A stretch of 64,000 nt of DNA, from contig JXTB01000189.1 in the NCBI GenBank assembly GCA_002914805.1, positions 542,740 to 606,739 of the forward strand, in the 5' to 3' direction. Within the stretch, counting starts at the first letter, position 1. Each line of letters starts with the position of its first letter. The notes below the pieces were generated by a model. The model was not told the origin of the DNA. It did no database searches and saw nothing but the letters and a program-made list of their open reading frames with translations. The stretch is from Parasponia andersonii (lineage: Eukaryota; Streptophyta; Magnoliopsida; Rosales; Cannabaceae). Made by a program: the position numbers and the translations under genes. Below, one piece after another: positions 1-11,323 of the stretch.

Positions 1-323
1 TCATGATGAGAAAAGGTACTCGATCCTGGGATTGAGAGCCAGAAAAGCTCCCAGTTCTAGGGTTATATATACGAGTCTTGCTTCCCCCTTAAAAAGGGGA
101 GGAAAAGATAGACATATACAGAGAAAACCTTTATCTTTGCTACTCAGACTTAGGGATAACAACTTACTTAAGCATTGGAGAGTCTTTGTAGGTGGCCACC
201 CTGCCTCTCCGACCCGACCTAAAGTTAAAAGCACTCTGGGATAGCAAGGATACGTGGACAGTTGGTAGATACAATGTCAGCAGTTCAAAGACATGTAGAC
301 AATTGTTAAGAATCGCACTAACA
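1..323 (+). repeat. 5' LTR (3' portion) of the Tat-like element
   Basis: The sequence aligns by eye with 11787-12111 (shared TCATGATGAGAAAAGGTACT, then a TATA region and the same CT-rich tract). The LTR ends in ...CTAACA at 323, just before the primer-binding region. The first part of this LTR lies outside the window. Confidence 0.88.
64..70 (+). promoter_or_regulatory. TATA box of the Tat-like LTR promoter
   Basis: A TATATA stretch sits in the LTR about 260 bases before the LTR end and is conserved in the other LTR at 11850-11857, followed in both by CGAGTCTTGCTTCCCC. Position and conservation fit an LTR core promoter; transcription was not tested. Confidence 0.5.
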
Positions 324-324
324 G

Positions 325-342
325 TTTGGCATCATCTGTGGG
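325..342 (+). other. Primer-binding site region, Tat-like element
   Basis: TTTGGCATCATCTGTGGG starts two bases after the LTR end. It looks like a mutated form of the TTTGGCGCC-type site found just inside the 5' LTR of Tat-lineage elements. Which tRNA primes it was not determined. Confidence 0.55.
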
Positions 343-409
343 AAACCGTGGAGTGTGAGAGAGAGTAGGAGTCTCGCGATCGCGCTATCCCCAAGCAAAA
401 GGCCATGCA

Positions 410-1942
410 ATGTTAGATGACACCTCGAGAATGACAACCAGGAGCACACGTCCCGACGCCGAAGGGAACTCCCAGGAAGCACGACCAAGTCTGGAGCAAA
501 TGCTAGACCAAATGTTTGCCGCCCTGGCAGAAGCAAACCAGAAGGCAGAGATGGCCCACAAGGCCATCCTAGATTTAAAAGATGAAGTCGCAGAAGTGTG
601 CAGAGATAACACCCGCCTCGAAGGGCTGCTAACGAGTGAAGCCAGGAGCGGGCGAAGGGAAGATTTTGATGAAGAGGTCCAATAAGTGTCTGGGGGCCAA
701 GTTCCGAAGGAAGTCTCCGCCCCATCTAGATTACGGATGCAGGGGGAGTGATAAAGCCAGAAAAGGCCTTTACGGGCCAGAGTGGCAGTGGACAGAAGAC
801 ACCAAGAAAGCCCAGAAGGTGTGCTTCCTAACTGGAGACAAGAAATGATGGCAGAACTGAGTAAGAGGCTCGAGGCACATCACAGCTAGATCCCTGATGG
901 TCTGGTAGAGCAAACCGTATGAGGGATCAACCAGACAGCCTTCGCCGGCTGGATCCAGCTGGAGCCCAAGCCAAAACACTTCACAACTCCAAGCTTCAGA
1001 TCGTTCGAGAGAAGGACCGACCCCCTCGATCACATATACCACTTTCAGCAGAAAATGGCCTTGGAAACCAGGGACGAGGTTGTGACCTGCAAAGTCTTAT
1101 CCACCACCCTGGTAGGGCCAGCCCTATTATGGTTCAGACAACTCCCAAAGAAGTCCATAAACGGGTTTGAAGATTTCTGTAAACTTTTCTTAAAGCAATA
1201 CGCGGGTGCCCAGAGGCAGCAGAAAATCATGCAAGACCTCGACTGGTTGGAACAAACTGCGAACGAGTCTCCGAGAGAATACTTGTCACATTTCCTGGAG
1301 GTGATGTCCTTAGTGCACAACGCCGACTTGGCACAAGCCGCGAGCTCGTTCGTCAGGGGTCTACAGCCAGGATCTATGCTATCAGATCTACTTTTGAATT
1401 TGCCATACGACATGTCAGACGTCCAGGCAAAGTCAGAAGGACTATTTAGGGTTCTGGAAAGCCACTAGAAAGTGCCCAAGGCCTCTGTTGTGATAACAAC
1501 GGCGCCGACGCAAACCCTAACTCTGCAAGGAATAAAGAGGCATCCGCCGGCCCAAGGACTAGCTTCGAAGTATGGAGCCCCAACCTAAGGCGATCAAGAA
1601 GGCGGCAAGAGGAGGAAGGCGTCGAGGGACCCACTGCCAAAATACAAGCTCAACACATCGATCGATGTGATCTACATCCAGAACAGGGACAGAGGCATTT
1701 TCAAAGACCTGCCCAAGTCCGGTGTTCCTGAGCACATGAAAAATAGGAACAGGTATTGCCAATTTCACAAAGATCACGGGCATGATACCATCAACTGCCG
1801 TAGCCTTTACACGCAGGTTATGATAGCGAACTATACCGGCAAGTTGAAGCAGTATGTGAAGACCAGCGAAAGCCAGTCGAAGAAGGATGCCGCCAGGCCC
1901 GAAAAAGGAAAACAGACCCAGGCCTCTGGGTCAGGAGAGTAG
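410..1942 (+). pseudogene. gag region of the Tat-like element, broken
   Basis: One reading frame (starting at base 410) runs through the region but is interrupted by stops, for example after 682 and at 1468. The stretch 1055-1468 is the recognisable retrotransposon gag core: a segment with ALLWFRQLP, then SINGFEDFCKLFLKQYA, then a heptad-rich C-terminal part, matching the general layout of capsid proteins in this lineage. The stretch 1667-1942 carries a C-terminal piece with FHKDHGHDTINC, a degenerate Cys/His motif. Gag would form the particle that packages element RNA. Only fragments could be translated from this copy. Confidence 0.8.
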
Positions 1943-2035
1943 GCTTAGAGGATAGTGTCGACTATCATAGGCAGACCAGAGCCGACCCAGGGTTAGGAGG
2001 AGAAGGAAAAATGCCAAAAAAAGACCGAAGAAAGG

Positions 2036-2640
2036 GTGAAGCACTTGAGAAGGATGGGCCATTCCGTCAACCACCTGACAATGGGAGAAAGCTACGCCTC
2101 GGCTGCCCCCATCGCCTTCACCCAGCAAGATTTGACCACGGTGCGCTTGTCCCACAACGATCCTTTGGTGATTAAGCTGTGGATCGACTCCGCGTTAGTG
2201 GGAAAGGTCCTGGTCAACGACGGGAGTAGCATCGACGTCTTGTTCCTCAGCACTTTCGAGAATATGGGCTTGAATTGGAGCACACTCAGGCCAACCTGTT
2301 AGCCACTATTCACCTTTAATAGCACTAAGGTCAGTCCCTTAGGCATCGTGACTCTGAAGCTCTGCACTGCGGAGAGGTGCTTAGACGTAGACTTCATTGT
2401 CATCGACTACTAGTCCTCCTTCAACATCATCATGGGGAGAGGGTGGATCCACGCCATGCATGGAGTCGCCTCCACCCTCCACTATGTCGTAAGATGTCTA
2501 TCAAGGGATGGTACTTATATGATAGACATCAAGAGGGACCAAGGCTCCGCGAGGAAATGTTTTTCAACTGCCCTGAGGGGAGCCGATGCGAGCACGAGCG
2601 CTTCGACAGGGGACAGATAGCAATCAAAGGACCGCCTGCC
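2036..2640 (+). pseudogene. Retropepsin-like protease region of the Tat-like element, broken
   Basis: The frame shared with gag continues here. VNDGSSIDVLFLSTFENMGL is the place where the family has a (V)D(T)GSSA(D) aspartic-protease active site; here it reads N-D-G, so the catalytic motif is altered or shifted by a residue. A stop at about 2299 and a TAG near 2410 interrupt the frame before the flap and C-terminal part. The enzyme would cleave the Gag-Pol polyprotein. The assignment rests on position between gag and RT and on this one motif. Confidence 0.7.
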
Positions 2641-2647
2641 AGCATAC

Positions 2648-3860
2648 ATGAAGCGGATTGAAAAGGAGTCTAACGAGCCAGAATCCACGATTAAGGAGCT
2701 GATGATGGTCCCTTTGAAAGAAGCAAAACCAGCGAAGGTAGTCTTAATCGGGGCCCTGCTGCCTGAGGAGGAAAAGAACGAGCTGTTAGGGTTCCTTAGG
2801 CAGAACAAAGACGTCTTCGCGTGGTCCTACTATGAAATGCCTGGGATAGACCCTGCACATGCCTACCATTGGTTGAACATAGACCTCAATTTCTCTCTGG
2901 TCAGGCAGAGACCCTGAAGGTTCGCGCCGGAGAAAAATAGGGCGATCAACAAGAAGGTAGAGATTCTACTGGAGAACGGCCTTATCATGGAATGCATATA
3001 CCCGTGCTGGGTCTCCAACCCGGTGGTGGTGAAGAAGAAAAATGGTGATGACCGTACTTGTATAGACTTCTCCAACGTGAACAAGGCCTACCCAAAGGAC
3101 AGCTTCCCCCTACCAAGGATCAACCAAATGGTCGATGCGACGGCTGGATTCGATAGGATGAGCTTCCTGGATGCCTACTCTGGATACAACCAGATCTCTT
3201 TGTATGAGGAAGACCAGATCCACACGGTATTCATTATAGAGCAAGGTCTGTACTATTACAGACGCATGCCTTTTGGCTTGAAGAACACGGGGACAACCTA
3301 CCAGAGGCTCATGAACAAAATGTTCACCGGGCTGCTAGGGAAGACTATGGAAGTCTACATCGACGACATGGTCGTGAAGAGTAAAGAAGCTTCGAATTAT
3401 CTAGGACATCTAGATGAATGTTTCCAGATTCTGAGGCAATACCGGATGTGTCTGAACCCCAAGAAATGCACATTTGGGGTGTCCTCCGGCCAGTACCTGG
3501 GGCACATCGTGAGTAGAAGGGGCATTGAGGCCAACCTGACCCAGTTATCCTCAATCACAGATGTGCAAAGACCCTCGACCATTCTAGAGGTCTAGCGCCT
3601 AACTAGGAAGATAGCCGCTCTCAATCGGTTTGTCTCTAAGATGTCTGACCGATGCAAGCCTTTCTTCCAGTGCATAAAGAGAAGCTCCACTATCGTCTAG
3701 GAAGAGGAGCATGACAAGGCACTGACAGAGCTCAAGCTGTACTTAAGTCATCCGCCTATCCTGGCTTCCTAGGCAGAGGGGGAGTGCATGTACGCTTATT
3801 TGGCAGTGTCCAAAGTAGTGATCAGCGCCATACTGTTCGTCGAGGAAGACAGCAAGCAGT
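2648..3860 (+). pseudogene. Reverse transcriptase of the Tat-like element, broken
   Basis: The stretch 2648-3595 holds clear RT blocks in order: a linker with DVFAWSYYEMPGI, SNPVVVKKKNGDDRTCIDFS, NKAYPKDSFPLPRI, the SFLDAYSGYNQI block, RMPFGLKNTGTTYQRLMN, and the catalytic YIDDMVVKS near 3356-3375 with both aspartates kept. Stops at about 2917 (TGA), 3593 (TAG) and further downstream cut the frame. The stop at 3593 falls where the family has a conserved glutamine. The enzyme copies element RNA into cDNA; here the catalytic motif survives but the frame does not. Confidence 0.88.
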
Positions 3861-4627
3861 AGCCGGTGTTTTATATAGGCCGCATGCTCCTGGAAGCCGA
3901 GACACGATATAGTATGGCAGAGAAACTGGTCCTCACTTTGGTCACTGCTAAGAAGAGACTTAGGCAATACTTCGAGGCACACTTGGTTACCGTGTACACG
4001 GATTTCTCCATCTGGCAAATCTTGGCCAAACCGGACCTATCAGGACATCTAACCAAGTGGGCCATCAAACTAGGGATATACGACATCGAGTATCGACCTC
4101 GAGTGGCAAAGAAAGGGCAAGTCATGGCGGACTTCCCTGTGGAAATCTAATCCTTCGGTGAGCTGCATGACCCACTTCAGACGTCTCTGCCTCACATCCC
4201 TTCAGCCTGGACCCTCTACACTAACGGATCCACGAATACCTTAGAGTCAGGTATTGGAATAGTCCTGTAGACCCCAGCAGGACTTAGAGTCGAGAAAGCT
4301 TTGAGGCTCGGTTTCCAAGCAACAAACAACGAGGTGGAGTACGAGGCACTGCTGCAAGGCCTTGAACTGGCTCTGCACTTCGCAGTAGAGAGCATCACAA
4401 TAAAGACTGACTCGTAACTGATCGTGGGTCAGGTCAGGGGAGACTTTGAAGTAAAAGAGCTGAGATTACATAGGTACTTCTCCAGGGTAATGGGGGCGAA
4501 AGCTTGCTTTAGCAGTTTCAATATTGAACAAATACCCAGGGAGATGAACCAAAAGGCCAATGAGCTAGCTAAAAGCGCATCGATCAGGGGGATGACTAGA
4601 CACGTGGAGATTCTTGCTAGAGGGTGA
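3861..4627 (+). pseudogene. RNase H region(s) of the Tat-like element, broken
   Basis: The stretch 3866-4150 encodes the first RNase H-like segment (PVFYIGRMLLEAETRYSMAE, then VTVYTDFSIW). A second segment at about 4215-4627 includes TNNEVEYEALLQGLELA and a TDS-stop-LIVGQVRG block, typical of the second, archaeal-type RNase H of Tat elements. Having both a pol RNase H and this second domain fits the Tat lineage. Stops occur near 3860 (TAG), 4150, 4267 and 4415 (TAA). RNase H removes the RNA strand during reverse transcription. Confidence 0.75.
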
Positions 4628-4691
4628 AAACACGAGAGACCATTTGGAGATCCCCGCACACCATGTGTTTGCAAGTGACTCTACAGACGAG

Positions 4692-5895
4692 GGGTGGATG
4701 AAACCCATCACCTAATACCTGGCATTAGGAAACCTGCCCACAGACCTTCAGGAAGTGAGGTCGATCAGATTGAAAGCTACCAGATATTCGATGGTGGGGG
4801 GACGACTATACAGGAGATCAACGATGGGACCAATGCTAAGATACATAGGTCCCTTCGAGGCACAGAAGTTGATGGAGGAAATCCACGAGGGAGCATGCAG
4901 TAACCATTCTGGTGGACGTAGCCTCACCCACAAGGCCTTGACGGCTAGATACTTCTGGCCATACATGATGACCGAGGTAGCCCAATTTGTTAAGAAATGC
5001 GACAAGTGCCAGAGATTCCCCCCATGAAGCGCCAACCCGCGAAGGAACTCCATTCGAACATAACTCGTTGGCCGTTCGCTAAATGGGGCCTGGACATCGT
5101 CGGAGAGCTCCCCAGAAGCCCAAAGGGAAGAAATACATCTTGCTGACCACCGATTATTTCACCAAATGGGTAGAGGCTGAAGCCTATATGACCGATAATG
5201 AGGCTGACACAATTAACTTCATTTGGAAAAACATAATCTGCCGATATGGAATATTGAAGGAGATACACGCTGATCATGGCTTGCAGTTCCAGAACGCTAA
5301 GCTTAAGGAGCTGTGTAAGTTTTATGATATAAGGCTCAACTTTTCATCCATAAACTACCCTTAGGGGAACGGCCAGGTAGAGGCAACGAATAAGGCCAAA
5401 TTCAGCAATATTAAAAAGAACTTGCAGGAGGCTAAATGCAGGTGGTTAGAAGAGCTACTGGCCATTGTGTGGGCCCATCAAACCACGGAGCTGAGATCAA
5501 TGAGAAGAACACCATTCGCCATGGTCTGCGGGTCAGAGACTATGATCCCGACCAAGATTGGCCTCCCAAGCCTTCGCCCCGAAGTGGTAAGAGATACCTC
5601 ACTGAACGAGCAGTAGCTAAGCCACAACACAGACCTCCTAGAAGAAATAAGGGACATGGCCCTGGTCCATCTGGCCTCGTACCACCAGCAGGCCAAGTAC
5701 TACTATGCAAAGAAGATTAGCACTCGTCAATTTAACACTAGGGATTGGGTCTTGAAGGTCAGAATAGGAAATTCCTCGAAACTAGACTCTAACTGGGTCG
5801 GGCCCTACGAGATGATCCAGGCGCTTGACAATGGCGCATATGTCTTGAAAGAACTCAAAACTAGGAAGAGCTTACCAAACACGTGGAACACCTAG
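4692..5895 (+). pseudogene. Integrase of the Tat-like element, broken and frameshifted
   Basis: The frame differs from RT upstream (change between 4627 and 4692) and changes again near 5030. The first part (4755-5027) has the N-terminal zinc-binding His/Cys pattern ending in CDKCQRF. The second (5083-5895) has the catalytic core: first Asp in TTDYFTKW, second Asp in ADHGLQFQ (family form DNGxQF, here altered to DHG), and the Glu in GNGQVEATNK. A TAG at 5362 sits directly before GNGQ. The C-terminal part ends at a TAG (5893) followed by HLKKYHV, so the original protein ended a little further on. Integrase would insert the cDNA into chromosomes. Confidence 0.85.
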
Positions 5896-6033
5896 CACTT
5901 AAAAAAGTACCACGTGTAAGATGTATGTAAATGCTGTGAGATACATGTAAATGCTTGTATTATTGAATAGCTTAATTCCAAAATAGGTCAGGGTTTCTGC
6001 TATACGGAATTATGCTTTGGATTGTTATGAAAA
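5896..6033. other. Spacer after integrase in the Tat-like element
   Basis: No coding signal. It links the end of pol to the first tandem array and belongs to the variable 3' region of the element. Confidence 0.5.
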
Positions 6034-6700
6034 AGGGTCTGCCCCGGTGCCAGACCCCACGAACTACTCGTAGAAACAAAAATTGTACTGTAGGGATAAT
6101 GTCGCTCACCGACAACCCGAGGAAATGTACAAAGAGGAATGAGTTGCGCAATAAAATACTTGCCAATAGACCTCATCAAAAATCATACTGCGGGGATCAC
6201 GTCACTCACCGATGACCTGAGAAAATGTACGAAGAGGAATGAGCCGCACAATAAAATGCTTGCCAGCAGACCTCATCAAAAATCGTACTGTGAGGAACAC
6301 GTCGCACGCCGATGGCTCGAGAAAACATACGAAGAGGAATGAGCTGTGTAACCAAAAACTTGCCAGCAGACCTCAAAAAATGATAGTACTATAGGAATCA
6401 TATCATGCAATAAAACACTTGCTGATGGCCCGAGAAAATATACGAAGAGGAATGAGCTGTACAACCAAAAACTTGCTAGCAGACCTTAAAAACAGTTGTA
6501 CTATGGGAATCACATTGTGCAATAAAATGCTCACCGATGGCCCGAGAAAACATACGAAGAGGAATGAGCTGTGCTACCAAACTTGCCAGCCGGCCTTATC
6601 AAGAATCGTTCTATGGGGATCACGTCGCTTGCCGACGACCCAAGAGGATGTACGAAAGGCCATAGGCTGCGCGACAAAAATTTGCTGCCAGCCCTTAAGG
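6034..6700 (+). repeat. Tandem array 1, about 98-113-bp unit, about six copies
   Basis: The marker GAAGAGGAATGAG recurs at about 6131, 6231, 6331, 6444 and 6556, with a decayed form near 6654. Spacings are 100, 100, 113, 112 and 98 bases. Each unit also carries GCCAGCAGACCTCA and a GGGATCACGTCGCT-like block. The repeats differ by substitutions and small indels. They lie between integrase and the 3' LTR, a segment known in Tat-lineage elements to gain tandem repeats that can seed satellites. Confidence 0.85.
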
Positions 6701-6744
6701 AATACCTACAGGACAGGAAAAGAGTTAGGCGATAAGACCCCTCA

Positions 6745-7165
6745 CGGAGAACACCTTAGCTGCGTGTGAGGCAAAGGAAAGCGGGGCAAGAGTCTACACA
6801 TTAGAAGCAGAACCTCTTCAAAGAGCACCTTAGCTGCGCATGAGACAAAAGCAAGTGGGGCCAGGGTCTATACGTTAGAAGCAGACCCTCCCCAGAGAGC
6901 ACTTTAGCTACGCATGAGCCAAAGGCAAGCGGGGCCAGGGTCTACCCGTTGGAAGTAGACCCTTTCTAAGGAGCACCTTAGCTATGTGAAAGCCAAAGGA
7001 AAGCGGGGCCAGGGAAGTAGACCCTCCCTAAGGAGCACCTTAGCTATGCGAAAAGCCAAAGGAAAGTGGGGCCAGGGTGGAAGCAGAGCCTCCCCAGAGA
7101 GTGCCTTAGCTACGTATGAACTGGAAGTAAATAGAGCCAGGGCCTACCTGTTGGAAGTAGGCCAA
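6745..7165 (+). repeat. Tandem array 2, 74-bp unit, about six copies
   Basis: The marker ACCTTAGCT (with variants) recurs at about 6753, 6827, 6901, 6975, 7037 and 7103. Spacings are 74, 74, 74, 62 and 66 bases. Units include GCGGGGCCAGGGTCTA and GAAGCAGACCCTCC. The later units are shortened by deletion. The unit is unrelated to array 1, so two repeat families arose side by side in one element. Confidence 0.85.
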
Positions 7166-7814
7166 GACAAGACCAAACACGAAAACAGAAATTAAAACCA
7201 AATTCTATCTATTATTGCCAAAAATACAAAATGCGTAGTCAACAGGGACGCGGGCCTGGAAGCTCTATTTGTAAGTATCAAGTCTTGGACAGACTCGCAG
7301 GGATATGTCGGAGTGGTAACGCCCTATTTGCTCCTAATAAAAGCCGAGCCCGAGCCTTTTCCTCTACAGCAACGGTTCCAAGCAATGGTTGACCAATCCC
7401 TGGAGCTGGTTCTTGGCACATTCCCACTTAGGGTCAGAGAAGTCTAGCCATACGCGCAGGTCGAACTCTGCCAAGACAAGTTATAATAGAAATTATACAT
7501 CCTTAAAGCCGAATGAGCCGGAACTCACATCCCGATCTCCAGAGCTAATCTTGTCAATCATAGCACGGGGGGAATTCACAAAAAACTCAAATCATATACG
7601 ATTGAGCCAGACCCAGAGGTCGGCCATACTGCCAATAAGTGAATGACATTGTATATGATGTCCGACCTTGACCATGAATACAAGCGACAAAAAAAAGAAG
7701 GGAATAAACGTGAGAAAAATACGCTGTTTCTATTATTTAAACAGGTGTTTACAACAAGGGTTATCTTTACATAACACAGTTAGTACTTTACAAATACACA
7801 AAGAGCGAGATGCC
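7166..7814. other. Untranslated spacer between tandem arrays and antisense ORF
   Basis: No frame on either strand looks like a known protein. The segment follows the 74-bp array and precedes the 3' end of the antisense coding region. Confidence 0.4.
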
Positions 7815-10800
7815 CTAGTGACCTCCGACGAGGGGAGCGCTACCAGCTTCAGTGCTTGGACCAGCTTCGACAGAGGGCGGCGTACTGGGGTCAGAATCGT
7901 CGCTAGACAAAATGACTGCACCATGAACCTCCACGGCTTGTTCTGGCGGACCAGAAGTAGGGAAAATCTCCTTGGCAACAGAGGTAGATGTGAAGGGCCC
8001 GTCTTTTTCTTCGTCAAGCATCTTCAGCACATTAGTGGGGTACACGATATTGATCTCATCCCCTAACTGCTGCATATAGTGCTTGATAGAATAATGGTCC
8101 TTCTCGATGCCCTTCTGCTCATCGAACTGGTCTGGCGTCACCACCTCTGCGTGGCCCTCGAATTCCCTATTCTCCAAGCTAGACCTGTAGCTCTCCACAA
8201 AAAGGACATCAACCTACCTCTAGTACCTCGTCTTTAGCTTCTCCGCATCTGCCAGCCCATCCCTCAATGCCGCCAGCCTCAGCTCTATTTGCCACTGCGA
8301 CAAGTCAATGAAAAGAATGTTAATATCGTTGGGGTCTTTGCTGTACTTGCGAGACAACTCCGCATGAGCTCCCATCATTTTTTTGTGATCCAAGTAAAGA
8401 TGTCGGTTTACCTCGTTGGACCGGTCAAACCTGCGCTGCAGGGATTGGGCCTCCAGTTTGGTTTTCGCCCCGACTTTCCTCGCCTCTTTAGCATCATCGA
8501 CTGCTCTATCGTGAGCGATGAAAGCTAGCCCCATCTCCGCCCTTGTGCTCTGTAGCTCCTGCTCTTTGACCCTGAGCTTGGTTTGGGCCAGCCTTGCAAC
8601 CTTGGCTTGAGCCAGCCTATCGGCCTCTGCCTCGGCCAACTTGGCGACTAGCTCCTCGCGCCTAGCCCTTTCGACACTCAGAGTATGAGCCACCATGCTA
8701 CTGACCCTAGCCTCGTCCAGGCTTCGATACAGGTCGAAGTCCACCCTCAACATGGCAAGGGCAACCTTGCTCTACTCGGCCTTCACAGAACGAGCATTAA
8801 ACTGCCCGATCAGCTCAGTGATGCAAGGGGAATAGAAGGATTGGATGGTAGCTAGCTATAAGATACAAGAAGGGGGGTCAGTGTTCAGCAAGGATGCTGG
8901 AAAACATGGAGGTGACGGCCAGACAAGCCAAACATGCGTAATACTATGGCCAGCGACAAGCTCAACATTCTCCAGGGAGAGCGCTCCAGCTCGGGCTCTG
9001 CAGGTGCTTATTGGGCATCATCCGCATATGAGGAACGCGACTCCAGCCCGCTAACTGTGAGGACACCTTCTCCCTCCTCCGGATGCACTTCGGTAGCTTC
9101 TTTCAAGCTGCAGAGATAGGGACGGTAGGAAGCAAGATGTTTCCAAGTGCACCTTCGGCGACAGCAGGGGGTGGCACATCCTTAGCAGCAGAGGCCACAG
9201 CGACTACCGCTACATCGGCGGCTTCGACTATCACTCCCCTAGGAGACCCGCCTGGATGTGATTTTTCGGTCTTGTCTTGACCAACGCCCCCTGACGGGCC
9301 ACTGCGTGCAAACCTTCTCCTCCTTATGAGGGTCAGCGTACCCCCGTCGTCATCGCTGTCAGAAGAGGGGGTGGTTCTGCCCCTCTTTCCTACCGGGCTT
9401 TCCTTCCCCATGGACGAGTCGGCTTCGTGAGCCTACTTCATCGGGACCGGGGGAGGGGAAGACAGCCGAGACTTCAACCTCAGAGCCCCTCTGCTAGGCT
9501 CGGCAATCTCCCCGCAAGAGCAGGCAGTGCCAGACCCTGTGTCCATCTTTGAACCGAAGTCGGGGGTGAAAGAAGTCAGAGTAGCAGGCTCCCCAGGTAG
9601 GCTCAAAGGCGCCCCTTTGCCGTATACGACCTTTATGGCTGGCATCTCACAAGTCGAAGGTCCGCTTGCCTAAGGAGAGGGGACCATAGGTGTTACACCC
9701 CCGAGCACGAACAGGCCCTCCTGGTTGTCGTCCGAGCCTGTTTTTAGGTTGACAATACCTTACCCCATGGTCTCATCCTTCGAGGACACCACCAGATGCC
9801 GACCCGCAGGGACCTTGGAGTGAGCCTTGTGCACAATGGCACTCCCCTTGACTGAGGAAGGGTTTGCCGAAGGGCCTATATCCGAACCTGTAAAGAGCAA
9901 GCAACGTGGTTAGAACCCAACTATGACCTGACCAATGGAGCTGTAGGATGCGAAAATGAACTCACCCTTAACTCTCTTAGGGGCAGCGGTTTCCTCTCTA
10001 CGAAGCCTGACGCACTCCTCCACCACGAGCTTCACCGCTTCCTCGAGCTCGTGACTGGTCAGTGCCACCAGGTCATTGAGACCCACCAGTTGGCTCGAGG
10101 CCGTAATCTAACGATCTACCATGGCGACGTGACTCTGCTCATCCTGGCAGAACCGGTTTAGAGCCGAGGCATCAAGCTAGCTCCGCAAGTGCTTGTTGAT
10201 AACCCACGTGTCTAGTAGGAAGAGGAGATATAAGACCATCCTTGGCATCATGTTCATCATCTGGGGATTCAGGACAGCCTGGATGTGTCGGCAATCCCTA
10301 GAAAACCCTAAGATGACGATCCCCTCCAGCTCCTTGAGCCGACCCGCCGATAGTTGTGGCTCAAACCTGCTTTCCTCCGCAGAGACTGCGCAAGGCAAAA
10401 TATCATGAGTAAAAACGGACGAAGTGTACACGGACCCAAAAATCACGACCTAGTACTTATTTTGTAGAAAAAATGATGGAATTTGGAAACACTCTCCATT
10501 CACCCAAGGAGAGCACCACGCTCCTCCAACGGCATACAGCCTGGAGTGGGAATCCCATTGCTTGTCTGACCTCGGCAAGCCCTAGAAGATAGAGCGTCCC
10601 GGGAGCGGCTGGAGGTAGAAAGTAGGATAAGAGCTCTTTTTGGGGATGAGGGTGGCATAAAAGACCACCTCTAGGTGGATATGCACGTTGAGGATGATTA
10701 ACAGAGCAGAGAACCCCATTAAGATCATGACCCCGTTAGCGTTCAGCTGCATCGGGTGAATCCTCGTTAGAGTGAAGAACTGGTGGATCAAGGGAGAAAG

Positions 10801-10988
10801 AGGAAACCATAGCCATTCCAGGTGCCTCCTCCCCAAGACGATGGGAGGCAGAGGGGCAAAGGTACCAATCCGCTGGGCCCTCAATCCTTTGTAAAGTAAC
10901 TCTGTCAGGAAAGCAGAGCTACCTCCTCAATGAGTCCAACTCCGAATCTGCGACGGGATAGAGCCTCTGATTCTGGTTCAGGGCCATC
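7815..10988 (-). pseudogene. Antisense additional ORF (aORF) of the Tat-like element, broken
   Basis: Reading leftward from about 10980, the N-terminal part (10582-10940) has LSPLIHQFFTLTRIHPMQL followed by LNANGVMILMGFSALL. This resembles the plant 'putative gypsy-type transposon' domain (Transposase_28 family) found in antisense aORFs of Tat elements. A further segment lies at 10177-10446. The middle (9103-9411) is acidic and basic low-complexity (SSDSDDDGG, then RRRRFARSG). The C-terminal part (8753-7815) is a charged, Ala/Leu/Glu-rich coiled coil, interrupted in frame by two TAG codons near 8200-8220. Introns may separate the parts. The function of aORF proteins is not established. The strand is opposite to gag-pol. 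Confidence 0.65.
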
Positions 10989-11323
10989 GTTCTGAGTACA
11001 ATTAAAGGAGCAAAATGTTGTAGCAAAGGGAGAAAGCTAGAACACTTGGAGATTTTGGTAAAGTAAGAAATGAGTGTGAATGCGACTTTTATAAAAGGGG
11101 AGCCGAAAAGTCTCTCCTAAAGGGGAACGGCACGAGGAAGACGAAAGTACTGGAATTCCAAAAATCTGAAAAAAGTCATGACATGGGATAACGTGCACCA
11201 GTGTCGGTAATTAGGGAGAAATAATGGTAAAGGGCCACATGTACCCCTCAAATTGGAGGACTAGAGACACGATTTTCCCACTTGATGGATGCGAATCCAT
11301 CAAAATAGGGAAATATGGGCAGT
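10989..11323. other. Non-coding 3' region of the Tat-like element before the LTR
   Basis: No coding potential seen. It lies upstream of the antisense ORF start and may hold its promoter. The purine-rich AATAGGGAAATATGGGCAG just before 11324 is a possible polypurine tract. Confidence 0.4.

Noticed and set aside
318..725. 135-codon ORF on - at the start of the window
   Set aside because: It is antisense to the gag leader of the Tat-like element and shows no protein motif.
6139..6769. ORFs through the 100-bp tandem array
   Set aside because: They are open only because the repeat unit lacks stops in that frame; the repeats vary in length and do not keep a frame.
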